64,000 nucleotides of DNA from Curvibacter microcysteis (GTDB lineage: Bacteria; Pseudomonadota; Gammaproteobacteria; Burkholderiales; Burkholderiaceae_C): assembly GCF_028649435.1 (NCBI RefSeq), contig NZ_JAQSIN010000003.1. The stretch is one strand, 5' to 3'. The position numbers were made by a program, and so were the translations under genes. The notes under the pieces are model-generated. The model was not told where the DNA came from, did no database searches, and saw nothing but the letters and a program-made list of their open reading frames with translations. Every line of letters begins with the position of its first letter. The first letter of the stretch is position 1. Shown in pieces: positions 7,237 through 16,021 of this stretch.

Positions 7237-10059
7237 ATGGCCACCAAGAAGAATACCCCGCTGAGCGTTGAGACGCTCAAGCACGAAGACGCCACCCGCA
7301 AGAACATCCCGACGGCCGAATATCAGTCGGTCATGAAGAAGGAGCAGCAGAGCCCGGTGCGCGTAGCCTACCCGCGTGAGCGCGAAGGTCGCAACCGCGA
7401 TCTGGACCCGCAGCTGGTTTGGCGCGGCAAAGACGAGCAGGATTGGTCAGACCTCGTGGTGCATGCGCCGCCGCTGTACATCCAGGAGAAGGTGCACCCC
7501 AAGGTCTTGATCGACGATCTCAAGAGGCAGACTGAACGTGCGCAGGGTACTGATGCTGCTCAGGTGGACATGTTTGCCGATTTCAACGGCCTGCCCAACG
7601 AAGACGCCAAGACCGAGTTCTACGCCCATGACGCCCACTGGGCCAACCGCATGATTTTGGGTGATAGCTTGGCAGTGATGGCGTCGCTGGCCGAGCGCGA
7701 AGGGCTGCGTGGCAAGGTTCAGTGCATCTACTTTGATCCGCCGTATGGCATCAAATTCAACAGCAACTTTCAGTGGAGTACAACAAGCCGAGATGTGAAG
7801 GATGGCAATGCCTCCCACATTACACGTGAACCTGAGCAGGTGAAGGCTTTTCGCGATACATGGCGCGATGGTATCCATTCATATCTCACTTACCTGCGGG
7901 ATCGCCTTACCGTGGCCAGGGATCTGCTCGCTGATTCTGGGTCAATCTTCGTACAGATTGGTGAAGAGAATGTTCACCGAGTACGCGCGATCTTGGACGA
8001 GGTATTTGGCGATGCGAATTTTGTCAGTCAAATCAACTTTAAGACTACTGGGGGAGCTGGATCGCCAACGGGTGGCACCGACACGTTGGCTTCGGTGAAC
8101 AACTTCATCCTTTGGTTTGCTAAGGACGCCGCCCGCGTGAAATATCGGCAGCCTTATCGCATCAAGGGAGAAATGTCTGGTGGTGGTGCCGCTTATAACA
8201 AACTTGACTTCTTCGATACCAAAGCGAGACGGGCTGCGACGGATGAAGAAAGGACAGATATTCCCCGAGGCGCTCGGCTGTTCCGGTGGGACAACCTAAC
8301 GAGCCAAAGTTCTGGCGGCCCGCAATTCTTCGACGTCGTGTTTGAAGGAAAAACCATTCCAGTCGGTAAGAGCGGATGGAAGACGACTGTTACCGGCATG
8401 ACCAGGCTCCAGCGTGCGCAGCGAATTGGCTTGGCGGGAAAGACTCTCAGCTACGTTCGGTACGTCGAAGACTTTGCTGTATACCCATTGAACAACTCGT
8501 GGGAGGACACTGTTACGGCAGGCTTTGCCTCGGACAAGCTCTACGTGGTGCAAACCAATCCCAAGGTCATCGAACGTTGCATCCTCATGGCCACCGATCC
8601 TGGCGACTTAGTCCTAGACCCTACATGCGGATCCGGTACCGCCGCCTATGTCGCGGAGCAATGGGGGCGCCGTTGGATCACTATTGATACCTCGCGTGTG
8701 GCACTAGCTTTGGCCAGAGCCCGCATCATGGGTGCTCGCTACCCTTATTACCTGCTGGCGGATAGCCGTGAGGGGCAACTTAAGGAAGCTGAAGTTACGC
8801 GCAGCGCCCCTTCCAGTGCACCAGTGCGTTGCAATGTGCGACAAGGCTTCGTATACGAGCGGGTGCCTCACATCACGCTGAAGTCAATTGCCAATAATTC
8901 CGAAATCGACGTGATTTATGAGCAGTATCAAGCGCAGCTGGTACCTTTGCTCGACCAACTCAATGCTGCATTAAAGAAGAACTGGCGAGAGCACGACGTC
9001 CCGCGTGAGACAGACAGCAACTGGCCTGCCGCTACGCAGAAACTGCATATTGACTGGTGGACGGAGCGCATCGCGCGACAGAGAGCTGTCGATGCCTCTA
9101 TCGCTGCTCGGGCGGAATTTGAGTTCATCTACGACAGGCCATACGAAGACAAGAAAAAGGTACGCGTAGCTGGACCGTTCACGGTTGAGAGTTTGTCGCC
9201 ACACCGTGTACTTGGTGTGGATGAAAACGACGAGCTGATCGACCCTAACGACCCGAAGGTTGCTGAGCAACAGGCCGAGTACAACGCTGCGCGTAGCTTC
9301 GTTCAGATCATTCTTGAGAATCTCAAGACTGCTGGCGTGCAGCAGGCTCACAAGGAAGACAAGATCGTCTTCACGTCGCTGGTGGCGTGGCCTGGCGATC
9401 TGGTCTGTGGCGAGGGCCTGTATGAGGACGGCACTGGCGAGAAGCGTGCTGCTATCTTCATCGGACCGGAGTTCGGCACGGTGTCGCGCCCTGACTTGGT
9501 GTCCGCCGCACGAGAGGCAGGCGACGCGGGCTTCGACGTCTTGATCGCCTGCGCGTTCAACTACGACGCGCACTCATCCGAGTTTGAGAAGCTTGGCCGT
9601 ATCCCGGTTCTGAAGGCCCGCATGAACGCCGACCTGCACATGGCCGAAGACCTCAAGAATACCGGCAAGGGCAACTTGTTCGTGATCTTTGGCGAACCCG
9701 ACATAGACATCCTCGAAGTTGCCGAGGGCCAGGTTTGCGTCAAAGTCAACGGCGTGGATGTGTTTCACCCGAACACCGGCGAGGTGCGCAGCGATGGTGC
9801 CGACGGCATCGCCTGCTGGTTCATCGACACCGACTACAACGAAGAAAGCTTCTTCGTCCGCCATGCCTACTTCCTGGGTGCCAATGACCCCTACAAGTCG
9901 CTCAAAACCACGTTGAAGGCCGAGATCAACGAGGAAGCCTGGGCGACCTTGAACAGCGACACGTCGCGCCCATTCGACAAACCGAAGTCTGGCCGCATTG
10001 CCGTGAAGGTGATTAATCACCTGGGAGATGAGGTGATGAAGGTCTTCAAAGTCTCATGA
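7237..10059 (+). CDS. Type III-like DNA methyltransferase (Mod) subunit
   Basis: A 940-residue S-adenosylmethionine-dependent DNA methyltransferase. I chose the ATG at 7237 (MATKKNTPLS), 1 nt after the Res stop; a longer frame from 7195 merely runs inside res. The catalytic DPPY (residues 167-170) precedes the AdoMet-binding motif DPTCGSGT (about 461-468), the order of beta-class enzymes that make N6-methyladenine or N4-methylcytosine. The stretch between the motifs should carry the target-recognition domain. The C-terminal 370 residues are conserved-looking and may contact Res. The central portion has visibly lower G+C than both ends (see findings). The stop overlaps the next start as ATGA. 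Confidence 0.9.
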   Translation: MATKKNTPLSVETLKHEDATRKNIPTAEYQSVMKKEQQSPVRVAYPREREGRNRDLDPQLVWRGKDEQDWSDLVVHAPPLYIQEKVHPKVLIDDLKRQTERAQGTDAAQVDMFADFNGLPNEDAKTEFYAHDAHWANRMILGDSLAVMASLAEREGLRGKVQCIYFDPPYGIKFNSNFQWSTTSRDVKDGNASHITREPEQVKAFRDTWRDGIHSYLTYLRDRLTVARDLLADSGSIFVQIGEENVHRVRAILDEVFGDANFVSQINFKTTGGAGSPTGGTDTLASVNNFILWFAKDAARVKYRQPYRIKGEMSGGGAAYNKLDFFDTKARRAATDEERTDIPRGARLFRWDNLTSQSSGGPQFFDVVFEGKTIPVGKSGWKTTVTGMTRLQRAQRIGLAGKTLSYVRYVEDFAVYPLNNSWEDTVTAGFASDKLYVVQTNPKVIERCILMATDPGDLVLDPTCGSGTAAYVAEQWGRRWITIDTSRVALALARARIMGARYPYYLLADSREGQLKEAEVTRSAPSSAPVRCNVRQGFVYERVPHITLKSIANNSEIDVIYEQYQAQLVPLLDQLNAALKKNWREHDVPRETDSNWPAATQKLHIDWWTERIARQRAVDASIAARAEFEFIYDRPYEDKKKVRVAGPFTVESLSPHRVLGVDENDELIDPNDPKVAEQQAEYNAARSFVQIILENLKTAGVQQAHKEDKIVFTSLVAWPGDLVCGEGLYEDGTGEKRAAIFIGPEFGTVSRPDLVSAAREAGDAGFDVLIACAFNYDAHSSEFEKLGRIPVLKARMNADLHMAEDLKNTGKGNLFVIFGEPDIDILEVAEGQVCVKVNGVDVFHPNTGEVRSDGADGIACWFIDTDYNEESFFVRHAYFLGANDPYKSLKTTLKAEINEEAWATLNSDTSRPFDKPKSGRIAVKVINHLGDEVMKVFKVS

Positions 10060-11129
10060 TTTCGTCCAGCCCATTGCCAGCGCCAGCAGGTGGCGCGACT
10101 GTCTCAGCAGACGTGGTGGCCGCTGGCTTGCCCATTCCGCCCATCGAGCGGATACGCATCTTCAGCGACAGCCAATGGGAGGACTTCGTTCTTGAATGGG
10201 CCGATTCGCTGCGCGATCAATACGGAACCGTCGAACGATGCGGTGGCGCTGGCGACATGGGGCGAGACATCATTGCCTTCGACAAGGCCGACCCAGTGGT
10301 GTGGGACAACTACCAGTGCAAGCACTACAAAGCAGGCTTGGCACCAGGCGACATATGGGTGGAGTTGGGGAAGCTGGTTTACTACACGCACACCAACGAG
10401 TACACGTACCCACGCAGGTACTTCTTTGTTGCGCCACAAGGGGCCGGAACCAAGCTTTCAAATCTGTTGCGGAAGGCTGACAAGCTCAAGGCACAACTGA
10501 TCGACAACTGGGACAAGCACTGCAGGAACGGCATTACATCGACGGCCGTTGTTGAGCTGGATGCGACATTGCGCTCCTATCTTGATGGCCTGGATTTCTC
10601 GATCTTCGAGGCAGTGCCTCCACTGCGCATCATCGACCAGCACGCGAATACGCGCTGGTACGCGACAAGGTTTGGTGGCGGTCTGCCCGCCCGGCCAAAG
10701 GTTGTAGCGCCTCCGGCAACCGTTGCGGCGCACGAGGTCACGTATGTGCGCAGCCTGTTGGATGCCTACGGCGATCATTTGAAGTGCGCTCTGCCAACGG
10801 TGGCTGACCTGGGGCCGCATGACGATGTTAGAGAACACTTCAACGATGCAAGGCTAGAGTTCTACAGCGCTGAAGCTCTACGCGCGTTTTCTCGGGACAC
10901 CTTGCCTCCTGGCGCTTTCGAGGAACTTCAGAGCGAGTTGCACGGCGGCATCAAGGATGAGATGAGAGGCGAGCATTCGGACGGATATCGGCGTGTGCTG
11001 TCGGTGGTCAAAACCGCCAAGCTGTTGCCCATCACTGACCACGCGCTCAAGGAACGCCTGTCTACCCATGACCGAGGGGGCATCTGTCATCAACTTGCCA
11101 ATGACGGAAAGGTCAAGTGGGTCAAATGA
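10056..11129 (+). CDS. ABC-three-component system effector with Mrr-like nuclease domain
   Basis: A 357-residue protein. Residues about 35-95 form a restriction-endonuclease-like (Mrr/PD-(D/E)xK) core: Glu in the first helix (SDSQWEDFVLEW), then GGAGDMGRDIIAF with Asp 71, and YQCKHY with Gln 87 and Lys 89, the QxK variant. The C-terminal half (from about residue 230) matches the C-terminal domain typical of ABC-three-component (ABC-3C) effectors. With the middle component and ATPase immediately downstream it makes a complete ABC-3C set. Predicted role: DNA cleavage when the ATPase senses invading or abnormal DNA. Start and stop overlap both neighbours by 4 nt, so translation is coupled from mod through to the middle component. 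Confidence 0.85.
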   Translation: MISSSPLPAPAGGATVSADVVAAGLPIPPIERIRIFSDSQWEDFVLEWADSLRDQYGTVERCGGAGDMGRDIIAFDKADPVVWDNYQCKHYKAGLAPGDIWVELGKLVYYTHTNEYTYPRRYFFVAPQGAGTKLSNLLRKADKLKAQLIDNWDKHCRNGITSTAVVELDATLRSYLDGLDFSIFEAVPPLRIIDQHANTRWYATRFGGGLPARPKVVAPPATVAAHEVTYVRSLLDAYGDHLKCALPTVADLGPHDDVREHFNDARLEFYSAEALRAFSRDTLPPGAFEELQSELHGGIKDEMRGEHSDGYRRVLSVVKTAKLLPITDHALKERLSTHDRGGICHQLANDGKVKWVK

Positions 11130-11641
11130 TCGAGTCGCCCGACACGAACGTATTACCGCCCTTCAATGGACCGATTGAGATTGGTCTCCGAGCTCTGTCG
11201 CTGTTGAGCGAAGCGTTCCCTATTCCGTATTCGCTTCAAAGGCTGGTGGTCTCGGACTACTTGCTCGTGCACTCCGACGACATGCCGGGCGGTCCGCCGG
11301 GGCTGCATCCAAAGACACCACATCGAGGTGGCGAGCTATTGGTGCGCCGCGCCGCACTGGAACAAGGGTTGATGCTCTACCAGAGTCGAGGCCTGTTGGA
11401 GCGTCATTACACAGAGACGGGCGTGATGTTCACAGCGACGGAGCGAACCGCTAGTTTCCTGGATGCGCTGTCCTCGGACTATGCGGCCGAGCTTCGAGAG
11501 AGGGCTGTCTGGCTGGTGTCTTTATTCGGTGAAGTCACGGACGGAGAGCTTTTGAAGATTGCCAATTCACAGGTCGGTGAGTGGGGTGCAGAGTTCACCA
11601 TGGAATCTGTGCTGAAAGTGGAGGACGCCGAATGGCAATAA
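11126..11641 (+). CDS. ABC-three-component system, middle component 2
   Basis: A 171-residue protein starting at the ATG at 11126, which overlaps the effector stop (ATGA). Characteristic runs such as FNGPIEIGLRALSLL, LQRLVVSDYLLVHSDD, GLHPKTPHRGGELLVRR and GLLERHY agree with the middle-component-2 family, thought to connect effector and ATPase; these small helical proteins have winged-helix character. No catalytic residues are expected. It overlaps the ATPase start by 10 nt. The name rests on recognised family sequence and on its position between an effector and a DUF3732 ATPase. Confidence 0.85.
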   Translation: MIESPDTNVLPPFNGPIEIGLRALSLLSEAFPIPYSLQRLVVSDYLLVHSDDMPGGPPGLHPKTPHRGGELLVRRAALEQGLMLYQSRGLLERHYTETGVMFTATERTASFLDALSSDYAAELRERAVWLVSLFGEVTDGELLKIANSQVGEWGAEFTMESVLKVEDAEWQ

Positions 11642-13470
11642 CAGGATTTCAAATCCGCCGATTGACTTTGGTCGGACGCGGCGTGCCGAACGCCGAAGTG
11701 CAGTTCCGAGAAGGCCTGAACGTTGTATCGGGCCCATCTGATACGGGCAAGACGTTCATCGTGCAGTGCATCGACTACATGCTGGGCGGAAAGGATGTGC
11801 CGGAGTCTATACCTGAGGCAGCTCAGTATGAGACCGTTCGGCTCTCCTTGAGCATGTCAGTCGATGATGACGAGGTTGTCTTGGAGCGTTCGATCCGAGG
11901 CGGCGACTTCAAGCTGGTCAGCGCGGGGAGGGCGGATCAACACCTTTCTGCAAAGCACAGTGCTACCGCCAAGGATTCTGTATCCCAGTACTTGCTCGGT
12001 TTGGCAGGGCTGGCGGAAAAGAAGGTCCGAACGAACAAGCAGGGCAAAACCCGCGATGTCAGCTTTCGAGATTTGGCTCGGCTGGTGCTCGTAGATGAAG
12101 AAACCGTTATCAGTAAAACGTCCCCCATTCTCACCGGACAGTACACAACTGGCACGGCGGAGAGTGCTGTTTTTCGTTTACTTCTGACGGGCGTTGATGA
12201 CAGTTCATTGATCTCCAGTGAAGACCCCAAGGTCGCGAAAGGCAGGCAAGCTGGGAAAGTTGAGATGCTGGACTTGTTGCTGAATCAAACTAAAGGGAGG
12301 ATGGCTGAGATGCAGTTGCCTGGCGACGTGCAAGCTTGGCAAGGCCAGTTGGCCGAGATCGAGACGCTGTTTGAAGCAGCCCAAAAAGAACTGGCCGTTG
12401 AGCAGCAGAGTGCAGCACAGCTTGAAGGCAAGCGCCGCGCCGAGTTAAGTGCGCTTCGCCAACTTGAGTCCCGATCGGGTGTGTTGCGAGAGTTGCAGCG
12501 CAGATTCACTCTGCTGGAGCAGCAATACCTATCGGATCTCCGCCGCCTTGAAAGCATTGCGGAAGCTGGCACGCGCCTGGGCCAAATGAATGAAGAGCGG
12601 TGCCCGGTTTGCGGTGCGGCAGCGGAGCATCAAGAACATGATCATCAGAAGGCTTCTGCGGCACCGGAGGACGTGGCGCAGTCCTGCCTTGCCGAGGCTG
12701 CCAAGATCAGGTTGCTGATCTCAGATTTGCATGTGACGCGATCCGATAACGACCGCGAGATTACGAGACTTGAAGGCCTGACCTTGGATGCAAAGGAGCG
12801 GATTCGCACTGTGGCAACGCAGCTCTCTGAAATGCTGAAACCCCGCGTTGAAGTTGCCTTGCAGCGATTGCGTGAGAGCCAGACGCGTCGCGACACTTAT
12901 CGACGTGCGCTTGAGCTACATGGCCGTGTGAATGAACTTCAGGGACTGCTAGGGGAGCTTGGGCTTGCTGTTTCTGGGAAAGGGGCGGAACTAGAGTCGG
13001 CCCGTGTCCGCTCTGATGAAGCCGAGGCATTCAGCCAGGAGGTCGAATCGTTGTTGCGTGCCTGGCATTTTCCAGGTCTTGACCGAGTCACCTTCAGCGA
13101 GAGTGATCAAGACATCGTGATCTCTGGTCGGACGCGAGCCAGCCATGGCAAAGGTGTTCGTGCCATTGCCCATGCGGCTTTCAATCTGGCATTGCTCAGT
13201 TTCTGCATCAAAGCCGAAAAGCCGCACCCGGGTTTTGCACTGATTGATTCTCCGCTTGTGGTTTACCGTGAGCCTGATACGGACGAAGGTGGCTTCTCGC
13301 ACGATGTGAAAGACGCGTTCTATCGGTCGATTGCTGAAGAGTTCCGTGCGTCCCAAGTAATCATCTTCGAGAACGAAGACCCGCCTTCGGATCTTGGTGC
13401 AGATGCGAACATCATCAGATTCACGGGCGCATCTCATGGACGCCAAGGGTTCATCCCTAAAAACGTCTGA
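11632..13470 (+). CDS. ABC-three-component system ATPase, Rad50/SMC-like (DUF3732)
   Basis: A 612-residue ABC ATPase of the SMC/Rad50 type. I chose the ATG at 11632 (MAITGFQIRRL), since the frame from 11581 lies within the middle-component gene. Walker A GPSDTGKT is at residues 34-41; a long coiled-coil arm occupies roughly 190-480, broken near 324 by CPVC, a Rad50-like zinc-hook motif; the C-terminal lobe has a Ser/Gly-rich region (ASHGKGVRAIAHAAF) and the Walker B-like FALIDSPLVVY. Such ATPases probably clamp DNA and license the effector. It overlaps the middle component by 10 nt and is followed, or overlapped, by the UvrD-like gene. Confidence 0.88.
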   Translation: MAITGFQIRRLTLVGRGVPNAEVQFREGLNVVSGPSDTGKTFIVQCIDYMLGGKDVPESIPEAAQYETVRLSLSMSVDDDEVVLERSIRGGDFKLVSAGRADQHLSAKHSATAKDSVSQYLLGLAGLAEKKVRTNKQGKTRDVSFRDLARLVLVDEETVISKTSPILTGQYTTGTAESAVFRLLLTGVDDSSLISSEDPKVAKGRQAGKVEMLDLLLNQTKGRMAEMQLPGDVQAWQGQLAEIETLFEAAQKELAVEQQSAAQLEGKRRAELSALRQLESRSGVLRELQRRFTLLEQQYLSDLRRLESIAEAGTRLGQMNEERCPVCGAAAEHQEHDHQKASAAPEDVAQSCLAEAAKIRLLISDLHVTRSDNDREITRLEGLTLDAKERIRTVATQLSEMLKPRVEVALQRLRESQTRRDTYRRALELHGRVNELQGLLGELGLAVSGKGAELESARVRSDEAEAFSQEVESLLRAWHFPGLDRVTFSESDQDIVISGRTRASHGKGVRAIAHAAFNLALLSFCIKAEKPHPGFALIDSPLVVYREPDTDEGGFSHDVKDAFYRSIAEEFRASQVIIFENEDPPSDLGADANIIRFTGASHGRQGFIPKNV

Positions 13471-13486
13471 CCTAGGGGGAAATGCT

Positions 13487-15604
13487 TTGGAATTCCGGAT
13501 CGCTGACACCTTCACCGACAGTCTCGCAAAACTCACAAGGGATGAGCAGAAGGCAGTAAAGACAACTGCGTTCGACTTGCAGCTGAACCCGGCTCATCCA
13601 AGCATGAGCCTGCACAAGATCGAGCAGTCGAAGGACAAGAATTTCTGGTCAGTCAGAGTCAGCAGCGACATTCGCCTGATCGTGCACAAGACGGCCACCA
13701 GTTTCCTGCTCTGCTATGTTGATCACCACGATAAGGCCTACAAATGGGCCGAGCGTCGAAAGTTGGAAGTGCATCCCACGACAGGGGCGGCGCAGTGGGT
13801 CGAAATTCGAGAACGCTACGAAGAAGTCATTGTTCCCACCAGCGAGGAGGCAGCGGCGCCTGGAGGTGACAAACCGAAGGCATCCAAGCCATTGGGCGAT
13901 CCAAAGGCATTGTTGTTCGGCGGGCGCTCTGATGACGAGCTGTTGAGCTACGGTGTACCTCCCGAATGGCTGGCTGACGTTCGCAAAGTGGATGAGGACA
14001 GCCTTTTGGTGCTGGCCGACCACCTTCCCGCCGAGGCTGCCGAGGCCTTGTTGGAGCTGGCAACGGGCGGCGCCCCGAAGACAGTTACTGCGATCCAACC
14101 GGGTGCCGATCCATTCAGCCACCCGGATGCACAGCGCCGATTCCGGGTCATGAAAGACGTGGAAGAACTAGAACGGGCGCTCGACTTTCCGTGGGAGAAG
14201 TGGACTGTCTTTCTTCACCCGGCGCAGCGGCAATGGGTTGAGCGCGATTACACCGGGCCTGCCCGAATTTCTGGCTCGGCTGGTACTGGCAAGACCATCG
14301 TGGCATTGCATCGTGCGGTTCACTTGACCCGCCAGCATCAAGACAGCCGGGTGCTCCTGGTGACGTTTTCCGAGACCCTGGCCAGTGCCTTGGCTACCAA
14401 GCTGCAAAACCTGATCAGCAATCAACCAAGGCTGGCCGAAAGGCTTGAAGTTCAGTCCATGTCGGCCATTGGCGCTCGCTTGTATGCGGCGCATTGGGGC
14501 AAGCCGAAACTGGCCTCTCAGGCACAGATTGTTCGAGTCCTGCTTGACGAAGCAAAGGCCGACGCAACCTTGAAGTTCGGCCAACGCTTCCTGCTTGGTG
14601 AGTGGAATGATCTTGTTGATGCTTGGCAGTTGAAGACGTGGGAGGCCTACAAGGACGTGAAGCGCCTGGGGCGCAAGACTCGGCTTTCGGAGTCCCAGCG
14701 CCTCGCCTTATGGGCTGTTTTTGAGCGCACGCAAGAAGCGTTGAAGCAGGCCGGACTGATCACGCATGCGGAGATGTTCAGCCGTCTTGCAGAAAAGGCC
14801 TCGACGCTGCCACATCAGCCCTTCGACTTCGTGGTTGTTGATGAGGCGCAGGATGTGAGCATCGCGCAGCTGAAGTTTCTAGCAGCGGTCAGCACTAGCC
14901 GAGGGCAAGTTCGTCCGAACAGCTTGTTCTTTGCCGGTGACCTGGGGCAGCGAATATTTCAGCAGCCGTTTTCGTGGAAGTCGCTGGGTGTCGATATCCG
15001 GGGGCGGTCACGCACGTTGCACATCAACTACCGAACTTCGCATCAAATCCGAGCCCAAGCCGACCGATTGCTGGGACCAGATGTCACAGATGTGGATGGT
15101 AACAGCGAGGACCGTCGCGGCACGGTATCGGTCTTTAACGGACCTGTCCCTGGCATTCGTTCGTTCAAGTCCGAGGTCGCGGAGTGCAAGGCGGTTACTG
15201 CTTGGATTCTTGACCGTGCGAAAGATGGATTGGCTCCGCACGAGATCGGTGTCTTCGTTCGCTCTGATGCGCAGATACCGCGAGCGGTGGCTGCTGTTAC
15301 CGCTGCTGGTATTCCGTTCAACGTGTTGGACGAACATGTGGAAACAACCAACGGGCAAGCCAGTGTCTGCACTATGCACTTGGCAAAAGGTTTGGAGTTC
15401 CGCGCAGTGGTTGTGATGGCCTGCGACGACGAGGTGATCCCGTTGCAGGAACGCGTCGAGGCAGTCACGGACGACGCTGACATTGAAGAGGTCTACAACA
15501 CCGAGCGCAACCTCCTTTACGTGGCTTGCACTCGGGCCCGGGATCGGCTGCTGGTGACGAGCGCCGACCCGGCTTCGGAGTTTCTGGAGGACCTGCGCGG
15601 GTAA
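13487..15604 (+). CDS. UvrD/Rep-type helicase with RelE/ParE-like N-terminal domain
   Basis: About 705 residues from a TTG at 13487, which is preceded at a good distance by AGGGGGA (13474-13480). An ATG at 13436 would overlap the ATPase gene by 35 nt and lacks such a site. Residues 1-90 resemble a RelE/ParE toxin fold (FTDSLAKLTRDEQKAV, then NFWSVRVSSDIRLIVHK). The rest is a superfamily-1 helicase: Walker A GSAGTGKT (263-270), Walker B DEAQD (452-456), FAGDLGQRIFQ, INYRTSHQIR, TMHLAKGLEF and LLYVACTRARDRLLV. It is the last gene of the six-gene run and likely unwinds or remodels DNA for the system. Confidence 0.87.
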   Translation: MEFRIADTFTDSLAKLTRDEQKAVKTTAFDLQLNPAHPSMSLHKIEQSKDKNFWSVRVSSDIRLIVHKTATSFLLCYVDHHDKAYKWAERRKLEVHPTTGAAQWVEIRERYEEVIVPTSEEAAAPGGDKPKASKPLGDPKALLFGGRSDDELLSYGVPPEWLADVRKVDEDSLLVLADHLPAEAAEALLELATGGAPKTVTAIQPGADPFSHPDAQRRFRVMKDVEELERALDFPWEKWTVFLHPAQRQWVERDYTGPARISGSAGTGKTIVALHRAVHLTRQHQDSRVLLVTFSETLASALATKLQNLISNQPRLAERLEVQSMSAIGARLYAAHWGKPKLASQAQIVRVLLDEAKADATLKFGQRFLLGEWNDLVDAWQLKTWEAYKDVKRLGRKTRLSESQRLALWAVFERTQEALKQAGLITHAEMFSRLAEKASTLPHQPFDFVVVDEAQDVSIAQLKFLAAVSTSRGQVRPNSLFFAGDLGQRIFQQPFSWKSLGVDIRGRSRTLHINYRTSHQIRAQADRLLGPDVTDVDGNSEDRRGTVSVFNGPVPGIRSFKSEVAECKAVTAWILDRAKDGLAPHEIGVFVRSDAQIPRAVAAVTAAGIPFNVLDEHVETTNGQASVCTMHLAKGLEFRAVVVMACDDEVIPLQERVEAVTDDADIEEVYNTERNLLYVACTRARDRLLVTSADPASEFLEDLRG

Positions 15605-15605
15605 A

Positions 15606-15629
15606 GGACGCAGTCGATGTGCTGCGTCC
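15606..15629 (+). terminator. Hairpin just after the operon
   Basis: GGACGCAG and CTGCGTCC form a perfect 8-bp stem around an 8-nt loop, starting 1 nt after the helicase stop. There is no T tract, so it is a weak intrinsic terminator candidate or an mRNA-stabilising hairpin at the end of the six-gene transcript. Confidence 0.45.
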
Positions 15630-15637
15630 CCATCTCG

Positions 15638-15877
15638 TTACTCGTAAGTGTGATTCCAGCGGGTGTTGTACGGCAGCACCTGCTCAAGCGCGGCGATGGC
15701 GTCCCACTGGTAGTAGCTCTTGATCTTGCCGCGAACAACTACGACCCCAGTGGAGTGGTAGACCGTTACCTGCGCCCCGCAGTTCAGGTCAAAGATCGTG
15801 TCGTTCGGGTTGCGGCGGATCTTGGTGACGAAGATCGTGGCGCGTTTGAGGTTACGTTGCAGTTGGATTGCGTTCAT
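15638..15877 (-). CDS. Small hypothetical protein, 79 aa
   Basis: I do not recognise this protein. An AAAGGA sequence lies about 8 nt before the ATG (complement of 15875-15877), which supports a real gene. The product has a basic N-terminus (LQRNLKRATIFVTKIRR) followed by alternating hydrophobic residues (AQVTVYHSTGVVVVRGKI) that suggest a small beta-rich fold. It is convergent with the helicase gene, with 33 nt between the stops, and divergent from the AbrB-like gene. Confidence 0.6.
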   Translation of the reverse strand: MNAIQLQRNLKRATIFVTKIRRNPNDTIFDLNCGAQVTVYHSTGVVVVRGKIKSYYQWDAIAALEQVLPYNTRWNHTYE

Positions 15878-16021
15878 GGGGAAAGTCCTTTCTAGGGTTG
15901 TTTGCCATCTGGCGTGCGGCCTTTACAGGACAGTCCTTGACCATGGATGCGGGGGCTACAGAAGCCTCCAAGCGGCAATTTGGTGATCGTCAATGTGTAT
16001 CAATGCAGTGAGGACAACACC

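Noticed and set aside
4146..15604. BREX, DISARM, Druantia or type I R-M as an alternative name for the operon
   Set aside because: There is no PglX/PglZ/BrxC, no DrmAB pair, no DUF1998 protein and no HsdS specificity subunit; the motifs fit type III-like Res/Mod plus ABC-3C.
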